Below, piece after piece: positions 28,311-40,249 of a DNA stretch of 64,000 bases (its first letter is position 1; every line of letters begins with the position of its first letter). Under the pieces are notes generated by a model. The model made no database searches. It was given only the letters and a program-made list of their open reading frames with translations, and was not told the DNA's origin. This DNA comes from Macrothele yani (taxonomy: Eukaryota > Arthropoda > Arachnida > Araneae > Macrothelidae). Position numbers and translations under genes: made by a program. The stretch lies in assembly GCA_039090855.1 (NCBI GenBank), contig CM077023.1, positions 77,227,127 to 77,291,126 of the forward strand, written 5' to 3'.

Positions 28311-30714
28311 TGGAAACGCATAAATCTGGCAAATTTATGTGAATTTTCATTCAGGACTGACAACAGTCCAACGCATTTTCTATAAGAGAAAATGAGAATA
28401 ATTGTGTGGTCATTGTTTTTCTTAATGGTCTCTCATTTCTCTTGACCCTATGCAGGAGGGGCTATATATATGTACGTCATCTTAGAAAAAGTTGAGAAAA
28501 AGTCAGAAATCTTTTCTCGGAAATATCTCTTTCAAAATTAATCTTTATCTTCCTGTGAGTGTTTTTCCGTATGTTTCCTTTGGGTAACATTAGATGTTTT
28601 TCCTGTTTTCTTCATATTGTCAGTAGGTCGGCGTGATGACATTTTGCTTTGGGTGTATCTGTGTAACTTCATTTCTTCATGAATTGTTTTTTTCCTTTTA
28701 TTTTCTGGAGAAGAGAAAAAAAATATAATAATAAAGATGTTGCTCTAACATCTACCGTTTTATTTTATTTTTAACCACCATCATAAGGAAAAGTATATGT
28801 AAATTATAAAAAAAAATATGAAATACTTATTTGTTGTTTGGAAGAGTTTGCCCCCCTTCAGAATTTGTGAATATGACTCTGAGATTTTCCTCTCCTTTCT
28901 TTTTCCCCTCTTCTCTCACGATTTAAAACTGCAGCTGGGTGGTCAAAAGACGGAGAGATTCCCTGTCCCCTCTTTATTTATCGGAGGGCGTGCAAAAGAC
29001 TCAGCATGCTCACTTAGCATCAAGTACCGTAGTTGGACTTTCCCACACATTCTAGTTTTTCTCAAAGTTGCTGGGTGCGCGCAATTGTGGCAGATTTACT
29101 GCTAAGCAGGACGCTAGCAGTTTTCCCTCTCAAAATTTATTGGCTGACTAGTGCGGTCAGCTCTTCCGGCTAAGCCACCTCCATCCCCACGAGAAAAAGT
29201 TGTCAGGAAGTTGATGGGATATCAAATTTCCCGTTTGGAGCGCTGCCACTCTTTCACATGAGGTGATAATTCAAGACTGGAACCACGCCCTTTTCATGTT
29301 ATGCCGTAAGACGCGGACTTTGGCAGCCCAGGTCACATGTTTGTAGCATGGACCATCTTCGCGCGCGGAAATAATTTCTTCTTTTTGTGTGTGTTTCGCT
29401 TTCCCACACCGGGCAAAAGGACTGGGCAGGTGCCTCTCAGCGATTCCATTGGCTGTGCGTTTTTGTTTGTCTCAGAGGGCGCTGGCGTTTTTCTCATTCT
29501 CCTGCAAAGCGTGTGATTTCGAAATTTTTAGGCGGGCATCTCGATTTTTCTGGCGGTCAGAGAGGTTCTCGAAAAAGAAAAAAATATATCTGCAGACTCT
29601 GAAGAGACACGCACAAAGAAAGAAAAAATGATTGTCTACCCTTCTAGAATCCTTTTGCTCATCCCGTAGGATGGAAGGAAAGACATTTTCCTGACTGATG
29701 CAGTGAAGCACACGAGGCAGAGCTTAAATTCCTCAGTTCTACTTTTTTTGGAGGGATGCGTGACTTTCCTTTTTAAGGGAATTAAACGAATGGAGAACAA
29801 ATGTGCCTGCCGAAAACCTCAATGCTGTACTGATGTACACGGTGCCGACTATTCTTCGACTAACACCCTGAACAACTAGGCGACCGGAGCGCAACAACAT
29901 GGAAATTCATCTCTTCCTACCTCCTCTCCATCTAAAGGGTTAACCTCGTAGGCCGATGGCTCAGATCCTAGGTGGCCGGCTACACAATTTCCTGCCAGCC
30001 AACCAGATTTAGGAGACAAGTGTGGCGATGTCCAGGCCCACCCCATTCAAGAACTTTTGTTCTGCAACCATCCTGCCACAGTGATTTTCCATTAAAGGGA
30101 ACAAAAAAATTTTTTTTCCCCCACCGGAAGCCAAAATGGGACCTCAAGAAGCGGTAAGCTGCACATTTTAAATCCTCTCCTTCCCACAGAACATTTCTCA
30201 CTTCTAGCCTGCTATTTTTGGTTGTGCAATATGAAGTAAATAAAAAAAGAAAAAAAAAATCATGGGAGGAATTTCCCAGCAATAGGAAAAGAATGAATAT
30301 GTAACATAAAATCCATTTGTCCTTAAAGTTACTCCCAAAGATTGAGTTTTTTTGTTTGTTTGTCAGAATGAAAATTTTGGTGATCTAACGTAAACCTTAT
30401 ACAGTATTTGGAATCTTGGCCAAGATCTCACATTTCATAGTAAAAGCCATCAGGAACTACTGCTGAAAATAAAAAAAATCTTGATGGTTTGTTAACAAAT
30501 AAAAAAAAAAAAAATTAAAAACAAAAAAAGTCTTAAAAAATGAAAAAGCAATTTTTTTTTATTTATTGTTTGGCCCAAAATTATTTATAAACTTAATGTA
30601 ACTTCTTACCTTAAATTTAAATCCTTTTTTTTTAACTTAAACTTTTAGTGTCTCATAACCAGAGCAGCTGTAAATGAAACCAAAATTTACACTTCAAACT
30701 TGTTTTGTGATCCG
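28311..30714. other. 2.4 kb without recognised genes
   Basis: AT-rich sequence with homopolymer runs. Short open frames around 28818-29105, 29387-29711 and 29972-30282 overlap one another in several frames and show no domain, codon bias or splice context I can support. Confidence 0.4.
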
Positions 30715-30887
30715 GAAAAATGGCCCCTCGCATTTCGCCTGCCACAATTCGCCTCCCACATTTCGCCCCCAGCACATTTTGCCCCCAGTAGATAATGAGT
30801 AGGCTACAAAAATGTAAATAATACACCTAATTTTTTTATAATTCCAATTTATTTTGCTTTAATATAATAAATGCATATTATTATTGT

Positions 30888-32993
30888 TTAAAACTCTAAG
30901 TTGTATGCAATGCCTCTAAGGTAATAAATCACATTACGATTTTGAAAGTCTTGGACTATTCTTTTGATTCTAGCAGAAATTGCAGCATACTTCTTGTTTC
31001 GTTGATTGCCTGAATTACCGCCAATTAGTTGTGTAATTTCGAAATTGTGCAGCCCTTGATGTTTCTTTAAAGAGTCAATGAATCGGTAAATATTTGGGAA
31101 CAAAGTAGCACAAGTTTCCTGTGCCACCACTCCACGCCGTTGGTGGTACGTTGCTGATCATTCAGTGTTCGTGTGTAAACATTCCACAATTCGATGGCAA
31201 AAATGGGTAATTGTCGGCATCTCCGTTGTCTTCTTCCGATATACACTGGCGTGCAAAAATTAAGGACGAGACGGTTTTTCGAATGTAACGTCGTGCAGAA
31301 GTGCTCTACATCGACTCAAATCATACCATAAGATCCCCAAGATGTAAGAATATGGGACAAGTGAAAAAAACCGTCCAAACAAGGAATTCAAAAGCACTTT
31401 ATTGAAAAGGTAGCTTCGAGCACAACTGGACAGAAGACAGAAACGTCCATGTGATAGGAGGCTGCCAAGAAAAATTCAGTCTTTAGTAGGGGATATGATC
31501 ACCCCAGACTGCTTTGCAGGTTTTACAACGTCTGTGCATGCTGAGGACGAGGTTGTCAAGGAGCTGTTGAGGCATCGCGGCCCATTCTTCTTGTAGCGCC
31601 AATCGCAGCTGCGGAATCGTTGCTGGTGGCTGGTGACGTGCTACCAAGCGTCTCCCGAGAAGGTCCCACACGTGTTCGATTGGATTTAGGTCCGGGGACT
31701 TTGCGGGCCAATCCATGCGTTGAATATCTTCACTCTCCAACAGCTCTGCGACAGCCACTGTACGATGAGGTGTATTGTTGTCGTCCATGAAGAGGAACTC
31801 AGGACCCACAGCACCTATAAACAGACGCACGTGAAGCAGGAGAACCTCGGTACAATAGCGGACACCAGTGACTGAACCTCCTTGGAAGATGTGGAGGTCA
31901 GTACTGCTAACAAGCATGATACCGCCCCAAACGAGAACCCCGCCACCTCCAAACCGGCCCCTTTCGGTGATGTTGGAGGTGTGGCTGCGTGTTCCCTGCC
32001 CTTTCCAGATGTGTATACGTCCGGAATCGCTCGTCAGACTAAATCGGCTCTAATTCGTAAAGAGAACTCGACCCCATTGCTGATATGGCCAGTTCTTGTG
32101 TTCCTAGCACCACAGAAACCGCCGTCTCCGATGAGCAGGCGTTAATGGCACACACACCGTACTGGTCGTCGTTCAAATAGAACACCTTTGTGCAGCCTCC
32201 TGGCCATGGTGAAACGCGATGACGGACGTTCAGTTGTCTGTTGCATGTGCCTTGCGATTTCTCCCGCTGTCTGCCGTCTGTCTCTTCTCGCCTGTAGGAC
32301 AACATACCGGTCGTCTGCCGCCGTGGTTGCTCGTGGACGACTACTACTAAACTCTCGTACAGCTGTCCTTCTTATTTGAAATGCTCTCCAAGCTCGTGAA
32401 ACGTTGCTGTGAGCGATCCCGAACTCCTCGCCCACACTAGTCACACTTCGACCTTCTTCCAACTTCCCAATAACGCGACCTCGGGTAAAGTCATCCATAT
32501 GTCGTCTACTGGATTGCCTGTTGGCCATATCACACGGTGGCAGCAACTCGACGTCGTTCAAACCGATGTACACCGTGCAATAGCTACGTCATGCTGCATA
32601 TATGCGCATGCCGTACCGTACCAGACCCTAGTCTATCTCCTGAGTGGTCTTTCGGTCCGTTGTGCCTGCTCGTTCCGCTGTTATGCTAATTTTTCTCCTC
32701 TTCGTCCTTAATTGTTGCACACCAGTGTATGTATCTTCAAAGTAATTTGCAATCCCCATAGCTTCAATTAGGAAGTCATCAGCTTCAACTAAATCTTCAA
32801 ATGCTTGAATAACGTTAGCAGGAGGAATAAATGCCAATGCCGGAATCATTCGGATCCAACGAGCAAATTCATGGTCTTGTTCGTATCGGGCTTCTAAACC
32901 TTCATTCTGTACCTTTCGCCAAACGCTTTCGGAAAGACGAAAAAAATAACCGGCATTTACAATACCAGGAAATTCTTGTTGGAAGGCTTGCAT
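30888..32993 (-). pseudogene. MULE transposase C-terminal region, interrupted by Tc1
   Basis: The upstream piece (32993 down to about 32730) reads FPGIVNAGYFFRLSESVWRK, ARWIRMIPALAFIPPANV and ANYFEDTY. The downstream piece (31242 down to 30888) reads IGRRQRRCRQLPIFAIELWN and RTTNGVEWWHRK, after which frameshifts occur. These are C-terminal MULE transposase motifs (W-RKVQ, YI-G-R, N-VE-WH). Removing the Tc1 and one TA joins the two pieces in frame as EDTYIGRR. The catalytic N-terminal half is missing, so the element was already non-autonomous or 5'-deleted. Confidence 0.78.
31244..32727 (-). pseudogene. Tc1-like transposon inserted in the MULE
   Basis: The termini CACTGGCGTGCAAAAATTAA and the complement of CACTGGTGTGCAACAATTAA are flanked by TA (31242-31243 and 32728-32729). 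The minus-strand transposase starts near 32531 (MANRQSSRRHMDDFTRGRVI) and runs to a frameshift near 32142. Near 32045 the first catalytic block reads FTN-stop-SRFSL, where a D-E is expected, so both the acidic residue and the frame are lost. The last part has LFMDDNNTPHRT and DLNPIEHVWD, then ends at ~31483. Inactive. Confidence 0.88.
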
Positions 32994-33095
32994 GACACTA
33001 TTTACATTTTTGTAACCTACTCATTATCTACAGGAGGCGAAATGTGATGAGGGCAAAATGTGAGGGGGGGGCGAAATGCGAGTGGTCATTTTTTC

Positions 33096-33989
33096 GTAAG
33101 CCGTTTAATGGTTAATATATGTTAGTCAATAGCATGTGCCCACACTAGCCTAGACTAGTGGGTGGATCGTACGGGGGCTTTTTCATTTATTTTGCACGTC
33201 ACAATCCGCATTAGTCCTTGAGTAACAAAATCGATTTTTTTCTCGTTTTCTCGGCCATAAAAAAATGAAATAATCATCTTGTGCTGCAACGACTATTTTT
33301 TTTAATTTTATCACAGTTGTGGGAATAAATTAATCTTTTTTTTTTTTTTATTGTCTATAACTTTTGTGGTTGTCAGCTTCAAATAGTCATATCCTGGGTG
33401 AAACTGTTGAAATGTAAATTTAATTTGTATCAGGAAACTTTAATTTAAATTAGTCTCTTCCTCCAGCCCCACAACACCATAATCATACTGCCATTTGTTC
33501 AACTTGACTCACGAGATTACACCTCACAACTGATAAAACTCGTGGCGTGCGTCGAAGCATTCATACAACGGCAGCGTTAGTTAAAAATTTTCAGAGTGCT
33601 ATCCCATGACTTTTGGCACTTCAGTGTAAAAAGGTACTCGCTGTCCGCCAACCGCCCATTCAATACGAACACCAAAAGTTTTCAAATCGTGTGAAACTCC
33701 CTTTTTGTACCGCCATATACACAGAAAAGAATTGCAGTAGCTTATCGCATGTACCTTTCGTTTGCCATTCAAAGAGTCTAATTTCGCATTCTTACTATTT
33801 CTCCTGATTGCCATTTGGTGTTCGTAAGAATTTGCTTCCTCAGTGTATGGTTGAATTCTTTAAGCACTTGCCCTAAAATATTTTTTTCTTTAAATAATTT
33901 CTGTCATTTTAATTTGCAATTGGAATCATTGAAACCATTTTGAGGAACCAAATTTTTGAAACAATAAATCGTATTTCATATAAAAGGTG
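33096..33989. other. No gene; contains a solo Tc1 terminus
   Basis: AT-rich sequence. At 33606-33626, TGACTTTTGGCACTTCAGTGT matches the 3' terminus of the Tc1 family at 48060-49278 (TTTTTCTGGCACTTCAGTG), but no internal part is recognisable next to it. Confidence 0.45.
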
Positions 33990-34160
33990 TTATAACGAAG
34001 TAACTTTCTCCGTCATCTTTGTCCACGTCGGGCATCGAACCCAGTCCCCGCATTTCGGAACAAGTCGCTCTCCCTACTGAGCTACGCGGACGTATGCTCT
34101 CGCTGCTATCTTCCCTTGTCTCATGTGCGTCCTGCCGTGCAGACACGTCACATCTCCAGT
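33990..34160 (-). mobile_element. tRNA-derived SINE, family A, copy 3
   Basis: On the minus strand: leader GATGTGACGTGTCTGCACGG ... GATAGCAGCGAGAGCATAC, tRNA-like GTCCGCGTAGCTCAGTAGGG, B-box GGGTTCGATGCCC, GTGGAC closing the acceptor stem, and the tail TGACGGAGAAAGTTACTTCG. It has the same layout as the copies at 12714 and 13138. Confidence 0.75.
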
Positions 34161-35202
34161 TCCTACACGGTGTTCATGCAAAGTAATAATTTTTGCCCTG
34201 GTTTGAAGAGGCAATACCAATTTTCGGGTCTTTGACATTCCGAAATTCAAATATGACCAGGAATTTTGCATAAACTTCTGTCAACTATGACTACAAGCAG
34301 TTGTGTTCTAAGTCGGCAGACGATTCTACATCCTTTTATATCTCACTAGCGGATGTCGGAGAAAGCTATAGTGGATTAGAGGGGCGCCAAAGGCGACTTT
34401 AGATCTTTTGGGGTCCTAGGCGCTAAAAGATTCAGCCCCCCCCTTCCCTTCTTACAGCCTCAGAAATTTTCATCCGTCAGATTAATAAAAAAAAAAAAAA
34501 GGCAAATCAAGAAGGTTTTTACGCTTTTTAAAATGCCATTATATCTTCCTATTATCAGAACGTTTTGTAAGAAACAGTGCTACCCTAATCATTAGAGGAA
34601 TAACTACGCATTTCTGCTCCAGGGGCAGTCCATAAAATATTACGCCCTTTTTGTCTTTCTATCTTGTACACATCCACATGTACTACGCACTGTTCGACAA
34701 AATCAATTTTCACACCCAAATGTTATCTCTACGTGGGAGGCACAATAAAACTATGACTGTTTATACAAAATACTTCAAACTGAAGATCCGAACTCCCAAA
34801 TACTTCGGAGTTCGGATATGCAGTTGGCAGTCGTGGCCCGCACAAATGATCGAATAGCCCACATAGAATCTTTAACAAAATGAACAACACCCGTATCTTG
34901 CAGGGCTCTAGATACAAGGGCTGGCTCATACGGCAGATTTCAGTTGTCCCCGGAAGTTGTGGCTGGTGACGTAGCTGGGATGCATCGCTGAGTGTTAGGA
35001 ATCGGGTTTGCTTTACTCTGTGCGGGGAACTCTGATGATAAATACAACTACTGAGCTGCCGAATATGAAACAAAATGGTGAAATGATTTAAAGAAACAAA
35101 AGGAGTGAAGCAGAATATATCATTGATTATTTCCTCTTTTATATATATGTGTATTATTACTTCCATCAAACGCGAAAATAATGCTTTTTTGATAATAACA
35201 AA
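34161..35202. other. No recognised gene
   Basis: A C-run with flanking GGGGCGCC (34380-34445) looks like the end of a decayed hAT-like non-autonomous element. The rest is AT-rich without supportable coding potential. Confidence 0.4.
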
Positions 35203-35943
35203 ACCTCAGCTACTGTAATTTTTGTGAAACGTTTCGGATATTCAGGTGTCCATTTAATTCGACTTTTACTCTCTACAAGCGAGTTTACTTGTGTTTTGTA
35301 TGTTTCGAAAGCATGTCTTATTTTTTTTTTTTTTTCAATTTTTGATTTTTCGTATTTTGTTTTTTTCCTTAATTTTCAGTTCTTTGATTTGTTTCAATAA
35401 AAGCCGGCGCGAACGATTCCATCTTCTGGCTTTGCTAGAAAAGCTCTTTAAAATATTCTTTTCCCTGTTTTCAGAGAGTTTAGCACTTTTTCCGTTATTA
35501 ATAATTTGTCATTTAATTTAAAAAATGTAATTTTTTTTTTTTTTTTTTTGAGCATATCACATCGCACGCAGAAAATTGTGTCTTCAAACCTCGCCTACTG
35601 TAATTTTTGTGAAACGTTTCGGTTATTGAAGTGTCCATTTAATTCGACTTTTACCAAGAGAGGTTACACCTTGTTTTTGTAAGTATGTTTCGAAAGCATG
35701 TCATTTTTTTTTTCAATTTCTGATTTTTCGTATTTTGTTTTTCTACCTTAATTTTCAGTTCTCTGATTTGTTTCAATAAAAACCGGCCCAAACGATTTCA
35801 TCTTCTGGCTTTGCTAGAAAAGCTCTTTAAATATCCTTTTTTTTTCTTGTTTTCAGAAAGTTTAGCTCTTTTTCCGTTATTGACAATTTGTAAATCAAAT
35901 ATTTTTTCTTGTTTAAAACATATCACATTTTACGCAGAAAATT
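35203..35943. repeat. Direct tandem duplication of about 370 bp
   Basis: The segment from 35203 (CTACTGTAATTTTTGTGAAA, CGTTTCGG...) repeats from 35588 with the same order of landmarks: GTTTCGAAAGCATGTC, TGATTTTTCGTATTTTG, CATCTTCTGGCTTTGCTAGA and TTTTTCCGTTAT, ending ACGCAGAAAATTGT. The copies differ mainly in T-run lengths and scattered substitutions. No coding function is seen. Confidence 0.8.
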
Positions 35944-36697
35944 GTCTGTTTATCTGATGCAAGTTGAATTAGGGCCACATTTTCTGCAAAAGACCTTTTT
36001 TTGAGACTAAGATTTTTAAGTCTATCAAAAGCACCATGCAGTGTTTTTCTCTTTCTTCGTATTTCACCTCTTGCAGTGACATTTTCAACGTTTGATCTAG
36101 GTAAATTGACTGTTGGTATAGCCGACGATTCCAATATCTTTTTTATTGGTTAACCAAGCAGGCTATTCATCATATCGTCTTCGTACTTACTATTTAAATA
36201 GTGCTGACTTCAAATCCTGGCATTTTTCTCGTTAAAAGAATATGCTCTGCAACAACTGTTAACTCAGTTTTTTGTAACTACTGGGTCATTTCTAGGGAAA
36301 CAGTGAAAACTTATGTTTCGCCCTTTCGTATTCCCGCAGGTATTTCGGCACGTAGCAACAGCGCAAGAAGCCATTGTACGAAAACGATGTACTAAAGAAA
36401 TTAAGTAAAAAAAAAATTCGAGGTCAGAAATACAACCTAATAAACAGCAGATAACTAATGCGAATACAACAAACGTAGGTTAACAGCATTCCCCGAGTGC
36501 TTTACATCGCGCACTGACAAGTGACATGCATCCCCGTGACGTCACTGAGCTGTGCAGGCGAGGACCACTTCAACGACCAGAAACACAAAGCGATGAGCCA
36601 GCCCTTGTTACCCCTGCGTATCTTGCACCGCATGTACGGCCGAGCTGCATTTCTGAATGTGAGCAACTGAGATCCACTGAACATTTTGAACAAGAAA

Positions 36698-36826
36698 TGT
36701 GAATTTAGGATGCCAAGGGGAGCTACCAGTACGAATTCAGATTTCCAAGGGGAACAGCTAACGTGAATTTAGGCTTCCAAGGGGACGGCAAATACGAATT
36801 CAGGTTGCCAAGGGGGAACTAGCAAA
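36698..36826. repeat. Four tandem copies of a ~32-bp repeat
   Basis: Four units of the form GAATT(T/C)AG-(G/A)-TT/TGCCAAGGGGA, each followed by a variable ~14-bp spacer. It is a small minisatellite with no coding role. Confidence 0.7.
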
Positions 36827-36943
36827 ACATAAGCAAATTCTGTTAATGGACAAATGACAGAGTATGGGGCGAAAAAAATTGACCCTGAAATTGATGGAAA
36901 AGTTTCAATTCCAATTTTAATCACATTGTAAGCAAAACTGTAA

Positions 36944-37262
36944 CTGTTTCTACTCTGATGTATGGCAGTGAAACCTGGATACTGCAGAAGAGACATACGT
37001 GTCATTTGTATGCTTGAGAGATGTGTTAGATACAGGGTATTTGTGGCAAAACTCGCTCTAATCATGTGAGGAATGAAGATGTGTTGCAGTTGTGTGATTT
37101 GAGGCAAAATGTTGTTAGTAAGATAGAGACTAATATTTTTAGGTGGTTTGGCCATGTTGAAAGAATGAGTGACGAGAAGCTTACTAAGAAAAATGTCAGC
37201 CCAAGTGGCGAGAAAGAGAGGTAGAGGAAGGCCAAGGAACTCATCGGAGGACCACATTTAGA
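36944..37262 (+). pseudogene. LINE 3' fragment (RTE-like C-terminal region)
   Basis: The plus strand reads VSTLMYGSETWILQKRH; after frameshifts come segments equivalent to RNEDVLQL, WFGHVERMSDEKLTKK and GRGRPRNSSEDHI, which match the post-RT region of RTE-type LINEs. It belongs to a different, older family from the element at 498-3660. It ends where a Tc1 is inserted at TA (37263-37264). Confidence 0.7.
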
Positions 37263-37264
37263 TA

Positions 37265-38449
37265 CACCGATGAGCCGTTTCATTGTGAACACCCCCAGCC
37301 TAGAGAAATGAGTGTGCTGCAAACCGAACGGTGGCGCAGGTGAAGTTCACAGAGCCGTATGTATGCAGCAGTAAAGTGTTCGAAGTCAGAATGGGAAAAC
37401 TGCCGATTTATCGGAGTTTGATAAAGGACAAATTGTGATGGCACGGCGCCTTGGAACTACGATCTCGGAAACGGCACGGCTGGTGGATTGTTCACTTGCC
37501 GCTGTAGTGTGTACGTATCAAAAGTGGTACACAGATGGCTAAACGACAAACCGTCGTCCGCAGCTCTTTGATGCCAGAGGATAGCAGAGACTGTCGCGCA
37601 TTGTTCACAGCGACCGCAGGGCCACAGTGCGACAAATCACTCGCAGATACAACAGTGGTGATCATGACAATGTGTTACAGCACACAGTTCATCGCAGGCT
37701 TCTGCGTATGGGCCTGTGTAGCCGAAGACCCAGACGGGTCCCCATGTTCACTGCACGTCATCACCAGCAACCCATGAAATGAGCCCAAGGTCATCGAGGT
37801 TGCACAGTGGATAATTGGAAGAAAGTGGCATGATCTGATGAATCAAGATTCCTGGTGCATCACGTAGACGGCCAAGCACGAATACGCCGATTGCCAACGG
37901 AGGCTGTGACACCTGAATGCACTGTAGGGCGGAAACAGGCACCGGAGGCGGCGGTGTTATGCTATGGGCGATGTTTTCTTGGGACGCTTTAGGCCCTGTT
38001 ATCTCAATAGCACAGTCGCCGACAGCTGTCAGGTATCTGAACATTGTTGTGGACCAAGTTCACTCATTCATGGCAACTGTGTTTCTTGCTGGTGATGGCC
38101 ATTTCCAACAGGATAATGTGCCATGCCACATTGCCAGAATCGTCAAGGAGTGGCTCGAGGAACATGCTGGTGACTTTCTGTTAATGCTCTGGCCTCCAAA
38201 TTCAGCTGACATGAACCCAATCGAACATTTGTGATTCAACTTGGAAGAGCGGGTTGGCCCTAAATCATTCCCCCCCCGAAATGTACGTGAACTGGAGAAC
38301 CTGCTGTTGGCATTATGGTACCAGATACCCCAGGACACCTATCGTCACCTCATCGAATCGATGCCTCGCCGGGTGGCCGCTGTTGTGCGAGCTAAAGGGG
38401 GTCCTACAGCTCATTAGGTAGATGGTCATAATGTAATGGCTCATTGGTG
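37265..38449 (+). pseudogene. Tc1-like transposon, uninterrupted paralogue of the 21098 copy
   Basis: The termini CACCGATGAGCCGTTTCATT and the complement of CACCAATGAGCCATTACATT lie between TA dinucleotides (37263-37264, 38450-38451). Transposase remnants run through frames starting near 37391, with CYAMGDVFLGRF-like, QQDNVPCHIARIVKEWLEEH and ADMNPIEHL segments (38108-38234). Many stops are present. It lacks the CACTG element and both SINEs of the sister copy, so it shows their empty target sites near 37332 and 37772-37800. Confidence 0.88.
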
Positions 38450-38451
38450 TA

Positions 38452-39780
38452 TGTGTGCATGTGAAAAAGATCATGAGTATGAAGTACAAAAGGTCTTTTG
38501 CGCATCGCGTGATCGATGTCAGTGAAGTTTGAGCTGTGTGCCGAGATCGCTGTAAGCGGAGGCGTTTGATACAGCAACAATAAGTAAATCTAAATCTATC
38601 AGTTAAACATTTATTTGGCAGGTTGTCTTTCTTTGAGAAGCTAACTTCTGAATCACAGAGAATGACTTAGTGATATGCATGTACTGTATGTATAAGCAGT
38701 GGTTTTTGCGCCCGGGGCGTCAGCCCCGCTTACCACGCCCTGGTTACGCCTATGGTGATCACTTGGTTTGTCAGTGCACATCGAACTTTTTGTTTTTAGA
38801 GATATTTCAAAAATTATTTTTGCGGTTAGTGGGAAATCAAAGGATATTAAGTTTGGCACTTTAAATATCCCATATACTTCATGGAATTTACCGCTAAGGG
38901 CTGTTAAAGTCGAAAATTCAAAAGATTAAAGTTCCATTGTAAGGAAAGTATTCAACTTAGAGGAAAAAATTATTTTTGTGCCTCTCAGACTAGGCTTAAT
39001 TGTTCCTTCTCAAATATTTAAATTTTTGCAGTTAGTTCATTAATTTCCTGTTAGAGGCGCTAAGTCCAAAGAATTTGGTTTTCACAGACTTTTCAAAAAT
39101 TATTTTTGCGAATGATCGGACACAAACATGCATTAAATTTTGTCCATTTTAAATTTGACTACTAGTTCATAAATTTCCCGCTAGGAGTTCTCACAGTGGA
39201 AATTTAGTAAATTTTAGCTTTACCCTACGAAGAGACCATTTCAGTTAAAACAAAAGTTCTTTTTGAGTTTGATACGTTAGGAAAAACTGATTACTTTAGC
39301 ACCTTTTCAGTTGCAAGTTACTTGGCAAATTTAACGATATGGGCGCTGAAAATGGGATTTCTCTAAATTTATTAGTACAATGCGTTTAAATTGTCATAAA
39401 ATTGGAATGCGTTGCAATTACGAAACATGCTCTTTTCATTGCTTCAGCTTTGCAAAATCATCTTGCTTTTATGTTATGAATAAATTAGTTAGCAACGACA
39501 ATAGTATCAAGCAAAAATGAAGTACTTGAAGACATTGGCTACCGGAAAAGTACTCTAGAAAATTCGGATAAATGCAATTCGTGCACAGTACTTCCCTTGA
39601 AAAGGGTGGATGACTTTTCGTGGCGGAGTTTTTCTGTGGCAGACAATTCTCTAAATCGAAGAGATTGAGGTCTGCATTTTCTTTTATTCTGTCAAAAAGA
39701 TGCATGAGATTTTTTTATACTTGCACTGCAGTTATCAGAAACAGAAGCATAAGAATTAAATACAGAAGATCCGGTTTAAA
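38452..39780. other. No gene; degenerate tandem repeat
   Basis: Between about 38880 and 39200, a motif of the form TTTCC-GCTAGGGG/GAGGCGC-TAAG recurs at 38890, 39050 and 39178, next to AAAAATTATTTTTGCG. It resembles the ~150-bp repeats at 59160-60640. At 38710-38755 a GC-rich segment with a hAT-like end (on the minus strand CACCATAGGCGTAACCAGGG) is present. Confidence 0.45.
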
Positions 39781-39799
39781 AATGAAGGAGTAGGAACTT

Positions 39800-40045
39800 C
39801 CAGGTATAGCCCTGGCGTTCCAATTCGGAGGACATTAATCCAATCGGTTCGACGTGCCGACCCAAAACCGCGTCATCTCCGGGACTTCCGTGCTCTGCTG
39901 CAGTCCGAATGGGCACATGTGCCTCGGGCAACCTACCAGGGCCTCATTGCGTGCATGCCATGCCGTATCGCCGCTGTAATCAGGGGCAAGTATGGTTCCC
40001 ATTATTAGGCAGGTGGTCATATTATTCTGATACGACCGTGTAATT
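39800..40045 (+). pseudogene. Tc1-like element, 3' end only
   Basis: The plus strand encodes LRDFRALLQSEWAHVPRATY, then QGLIACMPCRIAAVIRGKYG, the standard C-terminus of Tc1 transposases, followed by a stop and GGTGGTCATATTATTCTG before TA at about 40040. The catalytic domain is missing. Confidence 0.75.
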
Positions 40046-40109
40046 ACACTGCTCCTGCGTGTGCTCCCTCTGTGACTACCGAGTAGGACATCTGAGTGAA
40101 ATAACCCAA

Positions 40110-40229
40110 AATTCCGAAGTTTAAATAAACCTTTTTTATGATTCAATATTATTCCGAAGTTTCCATAAACCTTTTTTATGATTCAATATTATTCCGAAGT
40201 TTCCGTAAGCCTTTTTATGATTCAGTATT
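40110..40229. repeat. Three tandem copies of a 40-bp repeat
   Basis: The unit ATTCCGAAGTTTCCATAAAC plus CTTTTTTATGATTCAATATT is repeated three times with few changes, directly before the LINE at 40238. Confidence 0.85.
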
Positions 40230-40249
40230 TCCTCTCAGGACTTTTATGG

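Larger units (their letters stand above)
30715..33095 (-). mobile_element. MULE DNA transposon with iteron-like inverted ends, split by Tc1
   Basis: About 100-bp inverted repeats: the left begins ATGGCCCCTCGCATTTCGCC and the right is the complement of ATGACCACTCGCATTTCGCC. Each consists of repeated CATTTCGCC-like motifs followed by a shared stretch containing AGATAATGAGTAGG and ACAAAAATGTAAATA. The transposase pieces inside are on the minus strand. No clear 9-bp duplication was found. A complete Tc1 lies at 31244-32727. Confidence 0.75.

Noticed and set aside
29387..29711. Overlapping open frames on both strands near 29.5 kb
   Set aside because: Three frames are open at once because of base composition; none has a domain or conserved motif I recognise.
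35913..36134. A 73-residue basic frame on the minus strand as a host gene
   Set aside because: It shows no recognisable domain, overlaps the end of the tandem duplication and has no splice or promoter context I can support.
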